Notes: a model not told the origin generated them from the sequence alone. Positions 8,678 through 17,918 are shown, numbered from the stretch's first letter. The stretch: 64,000 nt of DNA from Micromonospora sp. AMSO31t (GCF_008868175.1 NZ_WBKT01000014.1:1-64000), one strand, 5' to 3'. Program-made: numbers and translations.

Positions 8678-9988
8678 GTGGCGCAGGGTGCCAGGCGGAC
8701 GATCGCGCAGGTCGTCGCCGTGGTGGCGCTCGCCGTCGCGGTGACCGCCTTCCTGTCGGTGGCGGCCGTGCGGCACGGCTTCTTCGACCTCAAGGTCTAC
8801 TACGGCGCGCTGACCTTCTGGGTGCACGACGGCGGGGAGATCTACGACTTCCTCAAGGGCGGCACCCAGTACGGCTTCACCTACCCGCCGTTCGCCGCGC
8901 TGGTCATGCTGCCGATGGCGTACCTGCCGTGGCCGGCCGCCATCACGGTGAGCGTGGCCGCCACCGTGGTGGTCAGCGCCGTGGTCATCTGGTGGCTGCT
9001 CGACCCGGTCGCCCGGCGCGCCGGCTGGACCCGCTGGTTCGTCCTGGCGGTGGCGCTGTGCCTGGCCGCGGCCTACGAGCCGATGCGCGAGACGGTCAAC
9101 TTCGGCCAGGTCAACATGCTGCTGCTGTTCCTCGTGGCCGTGGACCTGCTCCGGTTGCTGCCGGCGCGCAGCCGGTGGGCCGGGATGGGCATCGGGCTGG
9201 CCACCGCGATCAAGCTGACCCCGGGCATCTTCATCGTCTACCTGCTGGTCACGGGCCGCTGGCGGGCCGCGTTCACCGCCATGGGCGCGGCGGCCGCGGC
9301 GACCCTGGTGGCCGCCGCGCTCTTCCCGGACGCCTCCCGGGAGTTCTGGACCGAGGCGCTGTGGAACACCGACCGGGTGGGCGAGCTGGCCTTCGTCTCC
9401 AACCAGTCGCTGCGCGGCGTGGTGGCCCGGCTCCACCCGGAACACCCGAGCACCGTCGCCTGGCTGGCGCTGGTCCTCGCCACCCTGGTCCTCTGGGGCT
9501 GGCGCTCCCGGGCCGCGGTGGCCGCCGGCGACGAGGCCACCGGCCTGGCGCTGACCGGCGCCACGATGTGCCTGATCAGCCCGGTGACCTGGGTGCACCA
9601 CCTGGTCTGGCTGCTGCCGGGGCTGATCCTGCTGGTCGACAACGGCATGGCCGCGCCCGCCCGCAGCCGCCGGCGCCGCCTGCTGCTGGCCGGCGCCCTC
9701 GTCGGGTACGCCTTCCTCATCAGCCGGATCGTCTGGGCCTGGGAGAAGGACTTCACCGGTGTGGACGGGTTCCTGGGCAGCAACACCTACGTCTGGATCA
9801 GCCTCGCGCTGCTGCTCGCCCTGCCGATCCGCCGCTGGGCCACGCCGGCCGGCGGCGCTCCCACCGAGCCGGGCGGGCCGGCCGGGTCAGCGGTCGAGCC
9901 GGGCGGTGTAGCGCAGCTCGCGGAGCCGGACCGGGTCCCGCCCGCCGTGCAGCGGGACCGCGTAGGTGGACTCCTCCCCGTCCGGTGA
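8678..9988 (+). CDS. GT87-family polyprenol-phosphate mannosyltransferase-like membrane protein
   Basis: Integral membrane glycosyltransferase of 436 aa (PF09594-like; relatives of PimE and other alpha-1,2-mannosyltransferases using polyprenyl-phosphate-mannose outside the membrane). About ten hydrophobic helices are seen. The first extracytoplasmic loop carries FFDLKVYYGAL with the Asp expected at the catalytic site, followed by YGFTYPPFAAL. GTG at 8678 is chosen because GAGGAGGG lies at 8665-8672; another in-frame GTG is at 8648. The last 34 codons overlap a convergent acetyltransferase and look non-conserved. Likely role: mannosylation of an envelope lipid or glycan. Confidence 0.85.
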   Translation: MAQGARRTIAQVVAVVALAVAVTAFLSVAAVRHGFFDLKVYYGALTFWVHDGGEIYDFLKGGTQYGFTYPPFAALVMLPMAYLPWPAAITVSVAATVVVSAVVIWWLLDPVARRAGWTRWFVLAVALCLAAAYEPMRETVNFGQVNMLLLFLVAVDLLRLLPARSRWAGMGIGLATAIKLTPGIFIVYLLVTGRWRAAFTAMGAAAAATLVAAALFPDASREFWTEALWNTDRVGELAFVSNQSLRGVVARLHPEHPSTVAWLALVLATLVLWGWRSRAAVAAGDEATGLALTGATMCLISPVTWVHHLVWLLPGLILLVDNGMAAPARSRRRRLLLAGALVGYAFLISRIVWAWEKDFTGVDGFLGSNTYVWISLALLLALPIRRWATPAGGAPTEPGGPAGSAVEPGGVAQLAEPDRVPPAVQRDRVGGLLPVR

Positions 9989-10438
9989 CAGCCCGGCCCG
10001 CTCGTAGAAGCGGCGGGCGCGGGCGTTCTCGGCGAGCACCCAGACCCGGTATTCCGCCAGACCCCGCTCGGCGAGGCCGGCCCGGGCCGCCGCGAGCAGC
10101 GACTGGGCGGTCCCGGTGCCCCACCGGGCCGGATCCAGGTAGACCGCGACGATCTCCCCGTACGCCGGGTCGAGGTCGCCGCGGTCCTGGTTGTTCCGGT
10201 ACGGCCCGAAGGTGGTGAACCCCTCGATCGTGCCGTCGACCTCGGCGACCAGCGTGGTGAACGGGTGTTCCGGGTCGGCCGTGCCGAGATCCCGGCGGCG
10301 CTGGGCCCAGGCGACCGGGTTCAGCCGGTCGAGCACCTCGGCCGGCATGATGCCCGCGTACCCGGCCTGCCAGCCGCGGATGTGCACCCGGGCGATGGCC
10401 TCGGCGTCGTCCGGTTCCTCCCGGCGAATGGTGCGCAC
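9887..10438 (-). CDS. GNAT-family N-acetyltransferase
   Basis: 183-aa acetyltransferase. [29 protein letters not shown] opens the fold and the acetyl-CoA pyrophosphate loop is [18 protein letters not shown] (residues about 106-123), with a late [17 protein letters not shown] typical of the family. It is unlike the other GNAT at 8064 apart from the shared fold. GTG at 10438 is the likely start. The gene overlaps the end of the convergent GT87 gene by 102 bp, so reading through both would produce complementary RNAs. Substrate unknown. Confidence 0.87.
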   Translation of the reverse strand: MRTIRREEPDDAEAIARVHIRGWQAGYAGIMPAEVLDRLNPVAWAQRRRDLGTADPEHPFTTLVAEVDGTIEGFTTFGPYRNNQDRGDLDPAYGEIVAVYLDPARWGTGTAQSLLAAARAGLAERGLAEYRVWVLAENARARRFYERAGLSPDGEESTYAVPLHGGRDPVRLRELRYTARLDR

Positions 10439-10507
10439 CCGTCCGTTCTATGCCGCGCCGGGCGATCGGTCCAGCCGCCGCACGGGCGTGGTGTCACACC
10501 GGTGGAA

Positions 10508-10513
10508 TAGGGT
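10508..10513 (+). promoter_or_regulatory. -10 box, YcaQ-like gene
   Basis: TAGGGT, 8 nt before ATG 10522; no Shine-Dalgarno, so probably leaderless. Confidence 0.45.
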
Positions 10514-10521
10514 CCCCGACG

Positions 10522-11751
10522 ATGGCCGCACCGGAATCGCTCTCCCTCGCACAGGCCCGCCGGATCGCCCTGGCCGCCCAGGGTTTCGCCGAGCCGGCGC
10601 CCACCGGCGTGCCCACCCGCCGGCACCTGCGTCGGGTGCTCGACCGGGTCGGGCTGATCCAGATGGACTCGGTCAACGTCCTGCAGCGCGCGCACTACCT
10701 GCCGCTCTACAGCCGGCTCGGCCCCTACCCGACCAGCCTGCTCGACACGGCCGCCTACCGGCGCCCCCGGGAGCTGTTCGAATACTGGGCGCACGAGGCG
10801 TCGCTGGTCCCGGTGGGGCTGCACGCGGCGCTGCGCTGGCGGATGGCCAAGGCCCACGACGAGGCGTGGGGCGGGATGCGCCGGATCGCCCAGGAGCAGC
10901 CCGAGCTGGTCGCCTGGGTGCGCGACGAGGTGGCCGCCCGGGGTCCGCTGACCGCCGCCGAGATCGAGCACGACGCCCCGCGGGAGACCGGCAACTGGGG
11001 CTGGAACTGGTCCACGGTCAAGCGGGCGCTGGAGTTCCTGTTCTGGGCCGGCGAGGTCACCGCGGCCGACCGCACCACGTCGTTCGCCCGCCGCTACGAC
11101 CTGCCCGAGCGGGTGCTGCCGGCCGCCGTGCTGGACGCGCCCACCCCGAGCGCCGCCGACGCCCACCGCGCGCTGGTGGCGATCGCCGCCCGGTCGCTGG
11201 GCGTGGCCGCCGAGCCGGAGCTGCGCGACTACTTCCGGCTGCCGGTGGCCGGCGCCCGGCAGGCGATCGCCGAGCTGGTCGAGGCCGGCGAGCTGACCCC
11301 GGTCACCGTGGCGGGCTGGCGGCAGCCGGCCTACCTGCACGCCCAGGCGCGGCTGCCCCGCTGGGTGCGCGGCAACACGCTGGTCAGCCCGTTCGACCCG
11401 CTGGTCTGGGAGCGGGCGCGCGCCGAGCGGCTCTTCGACTTCACCTACCGGATCGAGATCTACGTGCCCGCGCCCCAGCGCGTCTACGGCTACTACGTGC
11501 TCCCCTTCCTCCAGGGCGAGCGGTTCACCGCCCGGGTCGACCTCAAGGCCGACCGGAAGGCCGGGGTCCTGCTGGTGCCGGCCGCCTGGGTCGAGCCGGG
11601 CGCCGACCCGGGGGAGACCGCCGTGGCGCTCGCCGCCGAGCTCTACCGGCTCGCCGGCTGGCTCGGTCTCGACGCGGTCGCCCCGCCGACCGGGGGCGAC
11701 CTGGCCGCTCCGCTGGCCGCCGCCCTGGTGGGCGTGGCCGGTGTACGGTGA
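10522..11751 (+). CDS. YcaQ/AlkX-like winged-helix DNA glycosylase (HTH_42)
   Basis: Protein of 409 aa of the HTH_42 (DUF1006) family, which includes E. coli YcaQ and Streptomyces AlkX/AlkZ glycosylases that unhook interstrand crosslinks and excise N-alkylated purines. The family's QxQ/QxD catalytic element is present as [18 protein letters not shown] near residues 51-68, followed by winged-helix repeats and the C-terminal [23 protein letters not shown] motif. ATG at 10522 is preferred to the open frame running back to 10450. It is followed 4 bp later by the DUF2752 gene, whose -10 box overlaps this stop codon. Probable role: repair of crosslinked or alkylated DNA, including damage from genotoxic natural products. 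Confidence 0.88.
   Translation: MAAPESLSLAQARRIALAAQGFAEPAPTGVPTRRHLRRVLDRVGLIQMDSVNVLQRAHYLPLYSRLGPYPTSLLDTAAYRRPRELFEYWAHEASLVPVGLHAALRWRMAKAHDEAWGGMRRIAQEQPELVAWVRDEVAARGPLTAAEIEHDAPRETGNWGWNWSTVKRALEFLFWAGEVTAADRTTSFARRYDLPERVLPAAVLDAPTPSAADAHRALVAIAARSLGVAAEPELRDYFRLPVAGARQAIAELVEAGELTPVTVAGWRQPAYLHAQARLPRWVRGNTLVSPFDPLVWERARAERLFDFTYRIEIYVPAPQRVYGYYVLPFLQGERFTARVDLKADRKAGVLLVPAAWVEPGADPGETAVALAAELYRLAGWLGLDAVAPPTGGDLAAPLAAALVGVAGVR
11744..11749 (+). promoter_or_regulatory. -10 box, DUF2752 gene
   Basis: TACGGT, 6 nt before GTG 11756, overlapping the stop codon of the upstream gene. Supports GTG 11756 as a leaderless start. Confidence 0.5.
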
Positions 11752-11755
11752 GCGC

Positions 11756-12316
11756 GTGACGAGCGTTGACCGGCCGGCCGCCGCGCCCGACCCGCACCCG
11801 GTCCCGCCCGCGGAGCACGCTGCGCGGCAGGACGCCTGGCCGGCCGGAGTGGCCTACCCGGCGGTCGAGCCGGACCGGTTCACCCGGCTCGTGCTGCGGC
11901 TGCACGCCCGCGCCCCGCGCTGGGCGGTGCCCCTCGCGGCGCTCGGCTGCGTCGGCCTGGGCATGGCCTACGCCCTGCTCAGCGACCCGACCCACAGCGA
12001 CCCGGACGCGCGACCCACCTGCCTGCTCAAGCTCACGACCGGGCTCGACTGCCCGGGCTGCGGCGGCACCCGCGCCCTCTGGTACGTGCTGCACGCCGAC
12101 CTGCCCGCCGCCGCCCGGCACCACTTCCTCTTCGTCTTCTCGCTGCCCTTCCTGGCCTGGCTCTTCGTGAGTTGGGCGGGAAACCGGGCCTTCGGCTGGC
12201 GGCTGCCCGAACTGCGGATCAGCCCCAAGGTGATCGGCGGCTTCCTGGCCCTGTGGCTCGCCTTCTCGGTGGCACGCAACCTGCCCTGGGCCCCGTTCAC
12301 CTCGCTCTACGTCTGA
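11756..12316 (+). CDS. DUF2752 membrane protein
   Basis: Small membrane protein of 186 aa. A polar N-terminal part (about 50 aa) precedes two or three hydrophobic helices; the DUF2752 signature CLLKLTTGLDCPGCGGTRA, with Cys in CPGCG, lies near residues 87-105. Members are uncharacterised integral membrane proteins; the conserved cysteines suggest metal binding or disulfide formation. GTG 11756 is taken as start because of the -10 spacing; an in-frame GTG at 11741 would overlap the upstream gene. About 285 bp of non-coding sequence follows. Confidence 0.82.
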   Translation: MTSVDRPAAAPDPHPVPPAEHAARQDAWPAGVAYPAVEPDRFTRLVLRLHARAPRWAVPLAALGCVGLGMAYALLSDPTHSDPDARPTCLLKLTTGLDCPGCGGTRALWYVLHADLPAAARHHFLFVFSLPFLAWLFVSWAGNRAFGWRLPELRISPKVIGGFLALWLAFSVARNLPWAPFTSLYV

Positions 12317-12364
12317 CCGGGTGGTCGGCGCGGCCCGCAGGGTGCCGCCGGCTTCGCCTGACCG

Positions 12365-12428
12365 CTCGCGGCCTGTCCGCGGCGGGCGGCGATGTCGCCA
12401 CCGACTCAGCTCGACAGGCCGCCGCGAG
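12365..12428 (+). terminator. Long imperfect hairpin after the DUF2752 gene
   Basis: CTCGCGGCCTGTC at 12365-12377 can pair with GACAGGCCGCCGCGAG at 12413-12428 with a 3-nt bulge; a smaller GGCGA/TCGCC stem lies inside. It may end the DUF2752 transcript. Moderate support only. Confidence 0.4.
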
Positions 12429-12486
12429 TAACCCCAGCCCTGACCGGACCGCCACCGCCACCGATGCGGGCGGTTGCCGAGATCTT

Positions 12487-12521
12487 GGACACTTGCCGTT
12501 CGGAGCGAACGGGAAGTGTCC
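12487..12521. repeat. 35-bp palindrome upstream of thyX
   Basis: Two 16-nt arms (GGACACTTGCCGTTCG and its complement with one mismatch) around a GAG centre. AT-richer than its surroundings and with no T run. It lies about 70 bp before the thyX -10 box. It could be an operator, a REP-like dispersed repeat or a terminator; only one copy is in the window. Confidence 0.7.
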
Positions 12522-12588
12522 ATGATTCGCAGCTGGTGCGGTGTTTCACGTCCGCGCGCCCAACTTTCGCGGCCGGCCCACGGGCCAC

Positions 12589-12594
12589 TACAGT
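12589..12594 (+). promoter_or_regulatory. -10 box, thyX
   Basis: TACAGT, 7 nt before ATG 12602. The AGGA between them is too close for a normal ribosome site, so a leaderless mRNA is likely. Confidence 0.5.
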
Positions 12595-12601
12595 CGCAGG
12601 A

Positions 12602-13348
12602 ATGCCGGAGATGGTGCAGCCCCAGGTCAAGTTGATCGCGTGGACCCAGTTCCAGGCCCCGGACGACGTGCCGTGGTCGACGGACGCGGACGGCGGTCAG
12701 GCGCTCGCCGAGTTCGCCGGCCGGGCCTGTTACCAGAGCTGGAAGAAGCCGAACCCGGCCACCGCGACCAACGCCGGCTACCTGGCGCACATCCTGGACG
12801 TGGGGCACCTCTCCGTGCTGGAGCACGGCTCGGTGAGCTTCTACTTCAGCGGGGTGTCCCGGTCCTTCACCCACGAGCTGATCCGGCACCGGCACTTCTC
12901 CTACTCGCAGCTCTCCCAGCGCTACGTCCCCGAGCGGGACGCGGCCATGGTCGAGCCGGCGGTGATCGCCGAGGACCCGGAGCTGCACAAGAAGTTCGTC
13001 GAGGCGGGCGAGGCGGCCGTCCGGGCGTACAACGAGCTGCTGGAGGGTCTGGAGGCCCGCTTCACCGACGAGCCCAACCCGACGCTGCGCCGCAAGCAGG
13101 CCCGGCAGGCGGCCCGGGCGGTGCTGCCCAACGCCACCGAGACCCGGATCGTGGTCACCGGCAACTACCGGGCCTGGCGGCACTTCGTCAAGATGCGCGC
13201 CACCGAGCACGCCGACGTGGAGATCCGCGAGCTGGCCGTGGAGTGCCTGCGGCAGCTCCAGGGGGTCGCGCCGAACGTCTTCGCCGACTTCGAGATCTCC
13301 ACGCTGCCCGACGGCACCGAGGTGGCGGCGTCTCCGCACGCCGAGTGA
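12602..13348 (+). CDS. thyX: Flavin-dependent thymidylate synthase
   Basis: ThyX converts dUMP to dTMP using methylene-tetrahydrofolate, FAD and NADPH. The protein is 248 aa, the usual length, and holds the diagnostic RHR-x7-S motif as [11 protein letters not shown] at residues 95-105, plus [16 protein letters not shown] in the C-terminal half and an [10 protein letters not shown] segment that contacts FAD/dUMP. ATG 12602 fits the -10 spacing; ATG 12611 is an alternative with AGGA nine bases upstream. It precedes dapA by about 50 bp, but dapA has its own -10 box. Whether a ThyA also exists cannot be seen here. Confidence 0.96.
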   Translation: MPEMVQPQVKLIAWTQFQAPDDVPWSTDADGGQALAEFAGRACYQSWKKPNPATATNAGYLAHILDVGHLSVLEHGSVSFYFSGVSRSFTHELIRHRHFSYSQLSQRYVPERDAAMVEPAVIAEDPELHKKFVEAGEAAVRAYNELLEGLEARFTDEPNPTLRRKQARQAARAVLPNATETRIVVTGNYRAWRHFVKMRATEHADVEIRELAVECLRQLQGVAPNVFADFEISTLPDGTEVAASPHAE

Positions 13349-13388
13349 GTCGTCGCCCTTCGCCGCCGGGGGCCCGGTGGTCGTCCGC

Positions 13389-13394
13389 TAGGTT
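13389..13394 (+). promoter_or_regulatory. -10 box, dapA
   Basis: TAGGTT, 6 nt before ATG 13401 and directly before an in-frame GTG at 13395. The spacing favours ATG 13401 as the leaderless start. Confidence 0.45.
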
Positions 13395-13400
13395 GTGAAC

Positions 13401-14327
13401 ATGACGCACGACCTCCCTGCCGTCCCGAACCGGGGCGCGTCGCGCCCGTTCGGGCGACTGATCACGGCCATGGTGACCCCGTTCACCGCCGACGGGTCGC
13501 TCGACCTGGACGGCGCCGTACGGCTCGCCAGCCACCTCGTCGACGAGCAGGGCAACGACGCGCTGGTGCTCAACGGCACCACCGGTGAGTCGCCGACCAC
13601 CACCGACGCGGAGAAGGAGGCCCTGATCCGCGCCGTCGTGGAGGCGGTCGGTGACCGGGCCCGGATCGTCGCCGGTGTGGGCACCAACGACACCCGGCAC
13701 ACCATCGAGCTGGCCGCGCAGGCGGAGAAGGCCGGCGCCCACGGGCTGCTGGTGGTGACGCCCTACTACAACAAGCCGCCGCAGGCGGGGCTGCTGCGGC
13801 ACTTCACTGCGGTCGCCGACGCCGGCGGGCTGCCGATCATGGTGTACGACATCCCGCACCGGACCGGCACCGCGATCGCCACGGACACCCTGGTCAAGCT
13901 GGCCGAACACGGCCGGATCGTGGCGGTCAAGGACGCCAAGGGCGACCTCACCGCCACCTCCTGGGTGCTGGCCCGCAGCGACCTGGCCTTCTACAGCGGC
14001 GAGGACGCGCTGACCCTGCCCGCCCTGGCGGTCGGCTCGGTCGGCGTGGTCGGCACCTCCACGCACTTCACCGGGGTGCAGACCAAGCAGCTGATCGAGG
14101 CGTACGAGGCGGGCGACACGGCCACGGCGCTCACCCTGCACCGGCGGCTGCTGCCGCTGTTCACCGGCATCTTCCGGACCCAGGGCGTGATCCTGGTGAA
14201 GGCGGGCCTGGCGGCCAGGGGCCTGCCGGCCGGCCCGGTGCGCCCGCCGCTGGTGGACGCCACCGGCGACGAACTGGCCCAGCTGCGCGCCGACTGCGCC
14301 GCGGCGGGCCTGCCCCTACCCGAATGA
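13401..14327 (+). CDS. dapA: 4-hydroxy-tetrahydrodipicolinate synthase
   Basis: Condenses pyruvate with aspartate-semialdehyde, the first committed step to lysine and meso-diaminopimelate for peptidoglycan. The 308-aa TIM barrel carries LNGTTGES (pyruvate carboxylate binding) at about 58-64, the proton-relay Tyr in PYYNKPPQ (about 122) and VYDIP (about 149), and the Schiff-base Lys in VAVKDAK (Lys177). The RNase J gene begins about 50 bp downstream with its own ribosome site. This dapA-rnj pairing is common in actinobacteria and argues for co-transcription. Confidence 0.96.
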   Translation: MTHDLPAVPNRGASRPFGRLITAMVTPFTADGSLDLDGAVRLASHLVDEQGNDALVLNGTTGESPTTTDAEKEALIRAVVEAVGDRARIVAGVGTNDTRHTIELAAQAEKAGAHGLLVVTPYYNKPPQAGLLRHFTAVADAGGLPIMVYDIPHRTGTAIATDTLVKLAEHGRIVAVKDAKGDLTATSWVLARSDLAFYSGEDALTLPALAVGSVGVVGTSTHFTGVQTKQLIEAYEAGDTATALTLHRRLLPLFTGIFRTQGVILVKAGLAARGLPAGPVRPPLVDATGDELAQLRADCAAAGLPLPE

Positions 14328-14378
14328 TCGAACGACACGACGGACGCCGCGCGACGGCGTCGCAGAATGAGGTGACGC

Positions 14379-16067
14379 GTGACCGAGGCGCACATCGAGG
14401 GTGAGCTGCCCCCGCCGCTGCCGGAGGGCGGCCTGCGGATCATCCCGCTCGGCGGACTCGGCGCCATCGGCCGGAACATGACGGTCTTCGAGTACGACGG
14501 CAAGCTGCTGATCGTCGACTGCGGGGTGCTTTTCCCCGACGTCGAGCAGCCGGGCGTGGATTTGATCCTGCCCGACTTCGGTCCGATCCTGGACCGGCTC
14601 GGCGACGTGCAGGCGATCGTGCTCACGCACGGCCACGAGGACCACATCGGCGCGGTGCCGTACCTGCTCGCCCACAAGCCGGACATCCCGCTGGTCGGCT
14701 CGCAGTTCACGCTGGCCCTGGTCGAGGCGAAGCTGGCCGAGCGGCGGATCCAGCCCTACACGCTGACCGTCGCGGAGGGGCGGCGCGAGCGGCTCGGCCC
14801 GTTCGAGTGCGAGTTCTTCGCGGTGAACCACTCGATCCCCGACGCGCTCGCCGTGGCCATCCGCACGGGGGCCGGCCTGGTGCTGCACACCGGCGACTTC
14901 AAGATGGACCAGCTCCCGCTGGACGGCCGGATCACCGACCTGGCCGGCTTCGCCCGGCTCGGCGCCGAGGGCGTGGACCTGCTGCTCTCCGACTCCACCA
15001 ACGCGGAGATCCCCGGCTTCGTCACCCCGGAGCGGGAGATCGGGCCGGTGCTCGACTCGATCTTCGCGAAGGCGCGCGGCCGGATCATCGTGGCCTCGTT
15101 CGCCTCGCACGTGCACCGGGTGCAGCAGGTCTTCGACTCGGCGGTCGAGCACGGCCGCAAGGTGGCGCTGATCGGCCGGTCGATGGTGCGGAACATGGGC
15201 ATCGCCCGCGACCTGGGCCTGCTCAACATCCCGCCGGGGCTGGTGGTGGGCCTGGACGAGGCCACCGCGCTGCCGCCCGAGCAGATCGTGCTGATGTCCA
15301 CGGGCTCGCAGGGTGAGCCGATGAGCGCGCTGGGCCGGATGGCCAGCGGCGACCACCGGCACATCACCATCGCTCCCGGCGACACCGTGGTGCTCGCCTC
15401 CTCGCTGGTGCCGGGCAACGAGACCTCGGTCTACCGGGTGATCAACCGGCTGGCCCGGGCCGGCGCGACGGTGATCCACAAGGACGTGGCCAAGGTGCAC
15501 GTCTCCGGTCACGCCCCCGCCGGCGAGCTGCTCTACCTGCTCAACGTCACCCGGCCGAGCAACCTCATGCCGGTGCACGGCGAGTGGCGGCACCTGCGGG
15601 CGCACGCCCGGCTCGGCATCGAGTCCGGCGTCGAGGCGGACCGGGTGGTGCTCTGCGAGGACGGCGACGTGGTCGACCTGGTCGACGGGCGGGCCAGCCT
15701 GGTCGGCCACGTGAAGAGCCGCTACGTCTACGTCGACGGTCTCGCCGTCGGCGACGTCAGCGAGTCGCTGCTCACCGAGCGCCGGATCCTCGGCGACGGC
15801 GGGTTCATCGCCACCACCGTGGTGATCGACTCGGTCACCGGCAAGGTGGTCGGCGGGCCGACCCTGTCCGCGAAGGGATTCTCGGAGGACCCGGCCGCGT
15901 TCAACCCGGTGGTCCCGCTGGTCACCGAGGCGTTGAACCGGGCCGCCGCGGACGGCATCACCGATCCGCACCAGCTCCAGCAGATCGTCCGGCGCACCGT
16001 CGGGCGCTGGGTCAACGACGCGTACCGCCGCCGGCCGATGATCGTGCCGACGGTCGTCGAGGTCTGA
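14379..16067 (+). CDS. rnj: Ribonuclease J
   Basis: Metallo-beta-lactamase/beta-CASP ribonuclease of 562 aa with 5'-3' exo- and endonuclease activity, central to mRNA decay and rRNA maturation where RNase E is weak or shared. The metal-binding HGHEDH is at 84-89, further ligands in HTGDFKMD and HGEWRHLRAHA, and the beta-CASP part includes STGSQGEP. The C-terminal domain is present. GTG 14379 has GAGGTGA upstream. A 14-bp hairpin ends the unit. Confidence 0.95.
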   Translation: MTEAHIEGELPPPLPEGGLRIIPLGGLGAIGRNMTVFEYDGKLLIVDCGVLFPDVEQPGVDLILPDFGPILDRLGDVQAIVLTHGHEDHIGAVPYLLAHKPDIPLVGSQFTLALVEAKLAERRIQPYTLTVAEGRRERLGPFECEFFAVNHSIPDALAVAIRTGAGLVLHTGDFKMDQLPLDGRITDLAGFARLGAEGVDLLLSDSTNAEIPGFVTPEREIGPVLDSIFAKARGRIIVASFASHVHRVQQVFDSAVEHGRKVALIGRSMVRNMGIARDLGLLNIPPGLVVGLDEATALPPEQIVLMSTGSQGEPMSALGRMASGDHRHITIAPGDTVVLASSLVPGNETSVYRVINRLARAGATVIHKDVAKVHVSGHAPAGELLYLLNVTRPSNLMPVHGEWRHLRAHARLGIESGVEADRVVLCEDGDVVDLVDGRASLVGHVKSRYVYVDGLAVGDVSESLLTERRILGDGGFIATTVVIDSVTGKVVGGPTLSAKGFSEDPAAFNPVVPLVTEALNRAAADGITDPHQLQQIVRRTVGRWVNDAYRRRPMIVPTVVEV

Positions 16068-16083
16068 CCGCCGCGAGCGCCGC

Positions 16084-16115
16084 ACGCCGGCCCACCGTCC
16101 GCGGTGGGCCGGCGT
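16084..16115 (+). terminator. Terminator after RNase J
   Basis: ACGCCGGCCCACCG pairs perfectly with its complement around a TCCG loop: 14-bp stem. The remaining 135 bp before the protease gene hold no other clear feature. Confidence 0.8.
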
Positions 16116-16250
16116 CGCCGTTTCCGGGTACGCCCCGGAGCCGTCCCGCCACGCTGGGTCGATCCTGACTGTCGCGTTCAACCGATCGGCGCCCGTCTCC
16201 GTACTCCGTGCCGGCAGGCGTACCCGCGCCGGCCGGGAGGAGCGTGGCGG

Positions 16251-17813
16251 ATGGACCGCAGACGGATGACAGCCATCGGCGTACTGGTGGCGGCGGCGGG
16301 CACGGCGGCGGCGGTGACCCTGCCGTCCTTCGCCGGCGAGAACCCGACCCGGCGGACCGCCCCGGTGGCGTCCGACGGCGTCGCGCCCGAGGTGCTGGAC
16401 GCGCTGAGCCGCGACCTGTCGCTCACCCGGGACCAGGCGGCCCGGCGGCTGAAGACCGAGCGGTGGGCGTCCGGCACGGTCACGAAGCTGCGCGGCGAAC
16501 TGGGCGCCGACTACGGCGGCAGCTGGCTGGGCGCCGACGGTACGACCCTGAACGTCGCGGTGGCCGATCCCGCGCAGGCCGCCCGGGTGACCGCCGCGGG
16601 CGCGGTGCCGAAGCGGGTCGACCGCGGGGTCGCCGAGCTGGACGCGGTGAAGACGCGCCTCGACGCGGCCGGCGGCGAGGCCACCCCGGACGTCGCCGGC
16701 TGGTACGTCGACGTGGCCACCAACTCCGTCGTGGTGGTCGCCCAGCCCGGCGCGGAGGCGGCCGGCCGCCGGTTCGCCGAGGCCAGCGGTGTGTCCGCCG
16801 GCGCCATGCGGGTGAAGACCGCCGACGAGGCGCCCCGCCCGCTGTTCGACGTGCGGGGCGGCGACGCGTACTTCATCAACAACGCCGGCCGCTGCTCGGT
16901 CGGCTTCTCGGTGGTCGGCGGCTTCGTCACGGCCGGGCACTGCGGCCGGCCGGGGGACCGGACCGCCGGCGCGAACCGGGTCGCCCAGGGCACCTTCGCG
17001 GCCTCCTCGTTCCCGGGCGACGACTGGGGCGTCGTCGAGGTCAACGACCAGTGGACGCCGCAGGGCGTGGTGAACGACTTCAACGGCGGCACGGTGCCGG
17101 TGAACGGCTCCACCGAGGCACCGGTCGGCGCCTCGGTGTGCCGCTCCGGCTCGACCACCGGCACCCGCTGCGGGGTCATCCAGGCCAAGAACGCCACGGT
17201 GAACTATCCGGAGGGAACGGTCACCGGGCTGACCCGGACGAACGTGTGCGCCGAGCCGGGCGACTCGGGCGGCGCGTGGCTCTCCGGCGACCAGGCGCAG
17301 GGGGTCACCTCCGGTGGCTCCGGCGACTGCGCGCAGGGCGGCGTGACCTTCTTCCAGCCGGTCAACGAGATCCTCCAGCGCAACAACCTGACCCTGGTCA
17401 CGGCGGGCGCCCAGCCCTCCGCGCCGCCCGCCGGGGGCGGGACCACCGCGCCGCCGGCGAGCACGGCACCGGCCACCCCGCCGGCCGGCGACGCGACGGA
17501 CTGCACCGGGCAGGTGAGCCGCACCGGCCGGATCGCCGCCGGCCGGGCGCAGGTCCAGCCGGACGGCCGCTTCTTCCGGGTGTCCGGCGGCGAACAGGAG
17601 GCGTGCGTGTCCGCGCCGGAGGGCGCCCGCGTGGTGCTGGAGCTGCAACGCTTCACCGGCAGCTCGTTCCGCACCGTGTCCCGCGCCGCCAGCGCCGCCA
17701 GCGCCGACGGGGTCGCCCGGCTGACCGCCGACACCCCGGCCGGCGCCTACCGCTACCGGGTGGTCGGGCTGGCCGGCGCCGGCGAGTACACCCTGGCGTT
17801 CTCCGCCCGCTGA
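16251..17813 (+). CDS. Secreted S1-family serine protease (streptogrisin/alpha-lytic type)
   Basis: Exported protease of 520 aa. A signal peptide (basic start, hydrophobic stretch to about residue 27) is followed by an alpha-lytic-type pro-region (about 40-190) that folds then inhibits the protease. The chymotrypsin-like domain has TAGHC with His230, DDWG with Asp257/258 and GDSGGAW with Ser339; cysteines pair around His and Ser. A Pro/Ala/Thr linker (about 395-420) leads to a C-terminal beta-rich domain of roughly 100 aa with two cysteines, probably for substrate or surface binding. ATG 16251 has GGGAGGAG nine bases upstream. Monocistronic, closed by two hairpins. Confidence 0.92.
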   Translation: MDRRRMTAIGVLVAAAGTAAAVTLPSFAGENPTRRTAPVASDGVAPEVLDALSRDLSLTRDQAARRLKTERWASGTVTKLRGELGADYGGSWLGADGTTLNVAVADPAQAARVTAAGAVPKRVDRGVAELDAVKTRLDAAGGEATPDVAGWYVDVATNSVVVVAQPGAEAAGRRFAEASGVSAGAMRVKTADEAPRPLFDVRGGDAYFINNAGRCSVGFSVVGGFVTAGHCGRPGDRTAGANRVAQGTFAASSFPGDDWGVVEVNDQWTPQGVVNDFNGGTVPVNGSTEAPVGASVCRSGSTTGTRCGVIQAKNATVNYPEGTVTGLTRTNVCAEPGDSGGAWLSGDQAQGVTSGGSGDCAQGGVTFFQPVNEILQRNNLTLVTAGAQPSAPPAGGGTTAPPASTAPATPPAGDATDCTGQVSRTGRIAAGRAQVQPDGRFFRVSGGEQEACVSAPEGARVVLELQRFTGSSFRTVSRAASAASADGVARLTADTPAGAYRYRVVGLAGAGEYTLAFSAR

Positions 17814-17816
17814 GCC

Positions 17817-17841
17817 GCCGCCGGGTCCGACTCCCGGCGGC
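17817..17841 (+). terminator. Terminator after S1 protease
   Basis: GCCGCCGGG with its exact complement around a 7-nt loop, starting 4 bp past the stop codon. Confidence 0.7.
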
Positions 17842-17849
17842 ACCGGACC

Positions 17850-17888
17850 GCGACCCCCGTCCACCACCGCCCGGTGGCCGGGGGTCGC
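17850..17888. terminator. Bidirectional terminator between protease and YbjN operon
   Basis: GCGACCCCCG/CGGGGGTCGC 10-bp outer stem with an inner CCACCG/CGGTGG stem. It lies between two converging units and can serve both. Confidence 0.75.
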
Positions 17889-17918
17889 GCCGCGTCCGGG
17901 CTCCGGCCTGCTCGGGGC

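Noticed and set aside
16116-16250. Riboswitch in the leader of the secreted protease
   Set aside because: Looked for c-di-AMP (ydaO) and similar conserved cores; none found. Same result for the leader of the SGNH gene.
14316-17867. 1183-codon open frame on the minus strand
   Set aside because: It lies opposite rnj and the S1 protease, has low-complexity Gly/Arg/Val-rich translation and no recognisable domain. Such frames are a by-product of high third-position GC.
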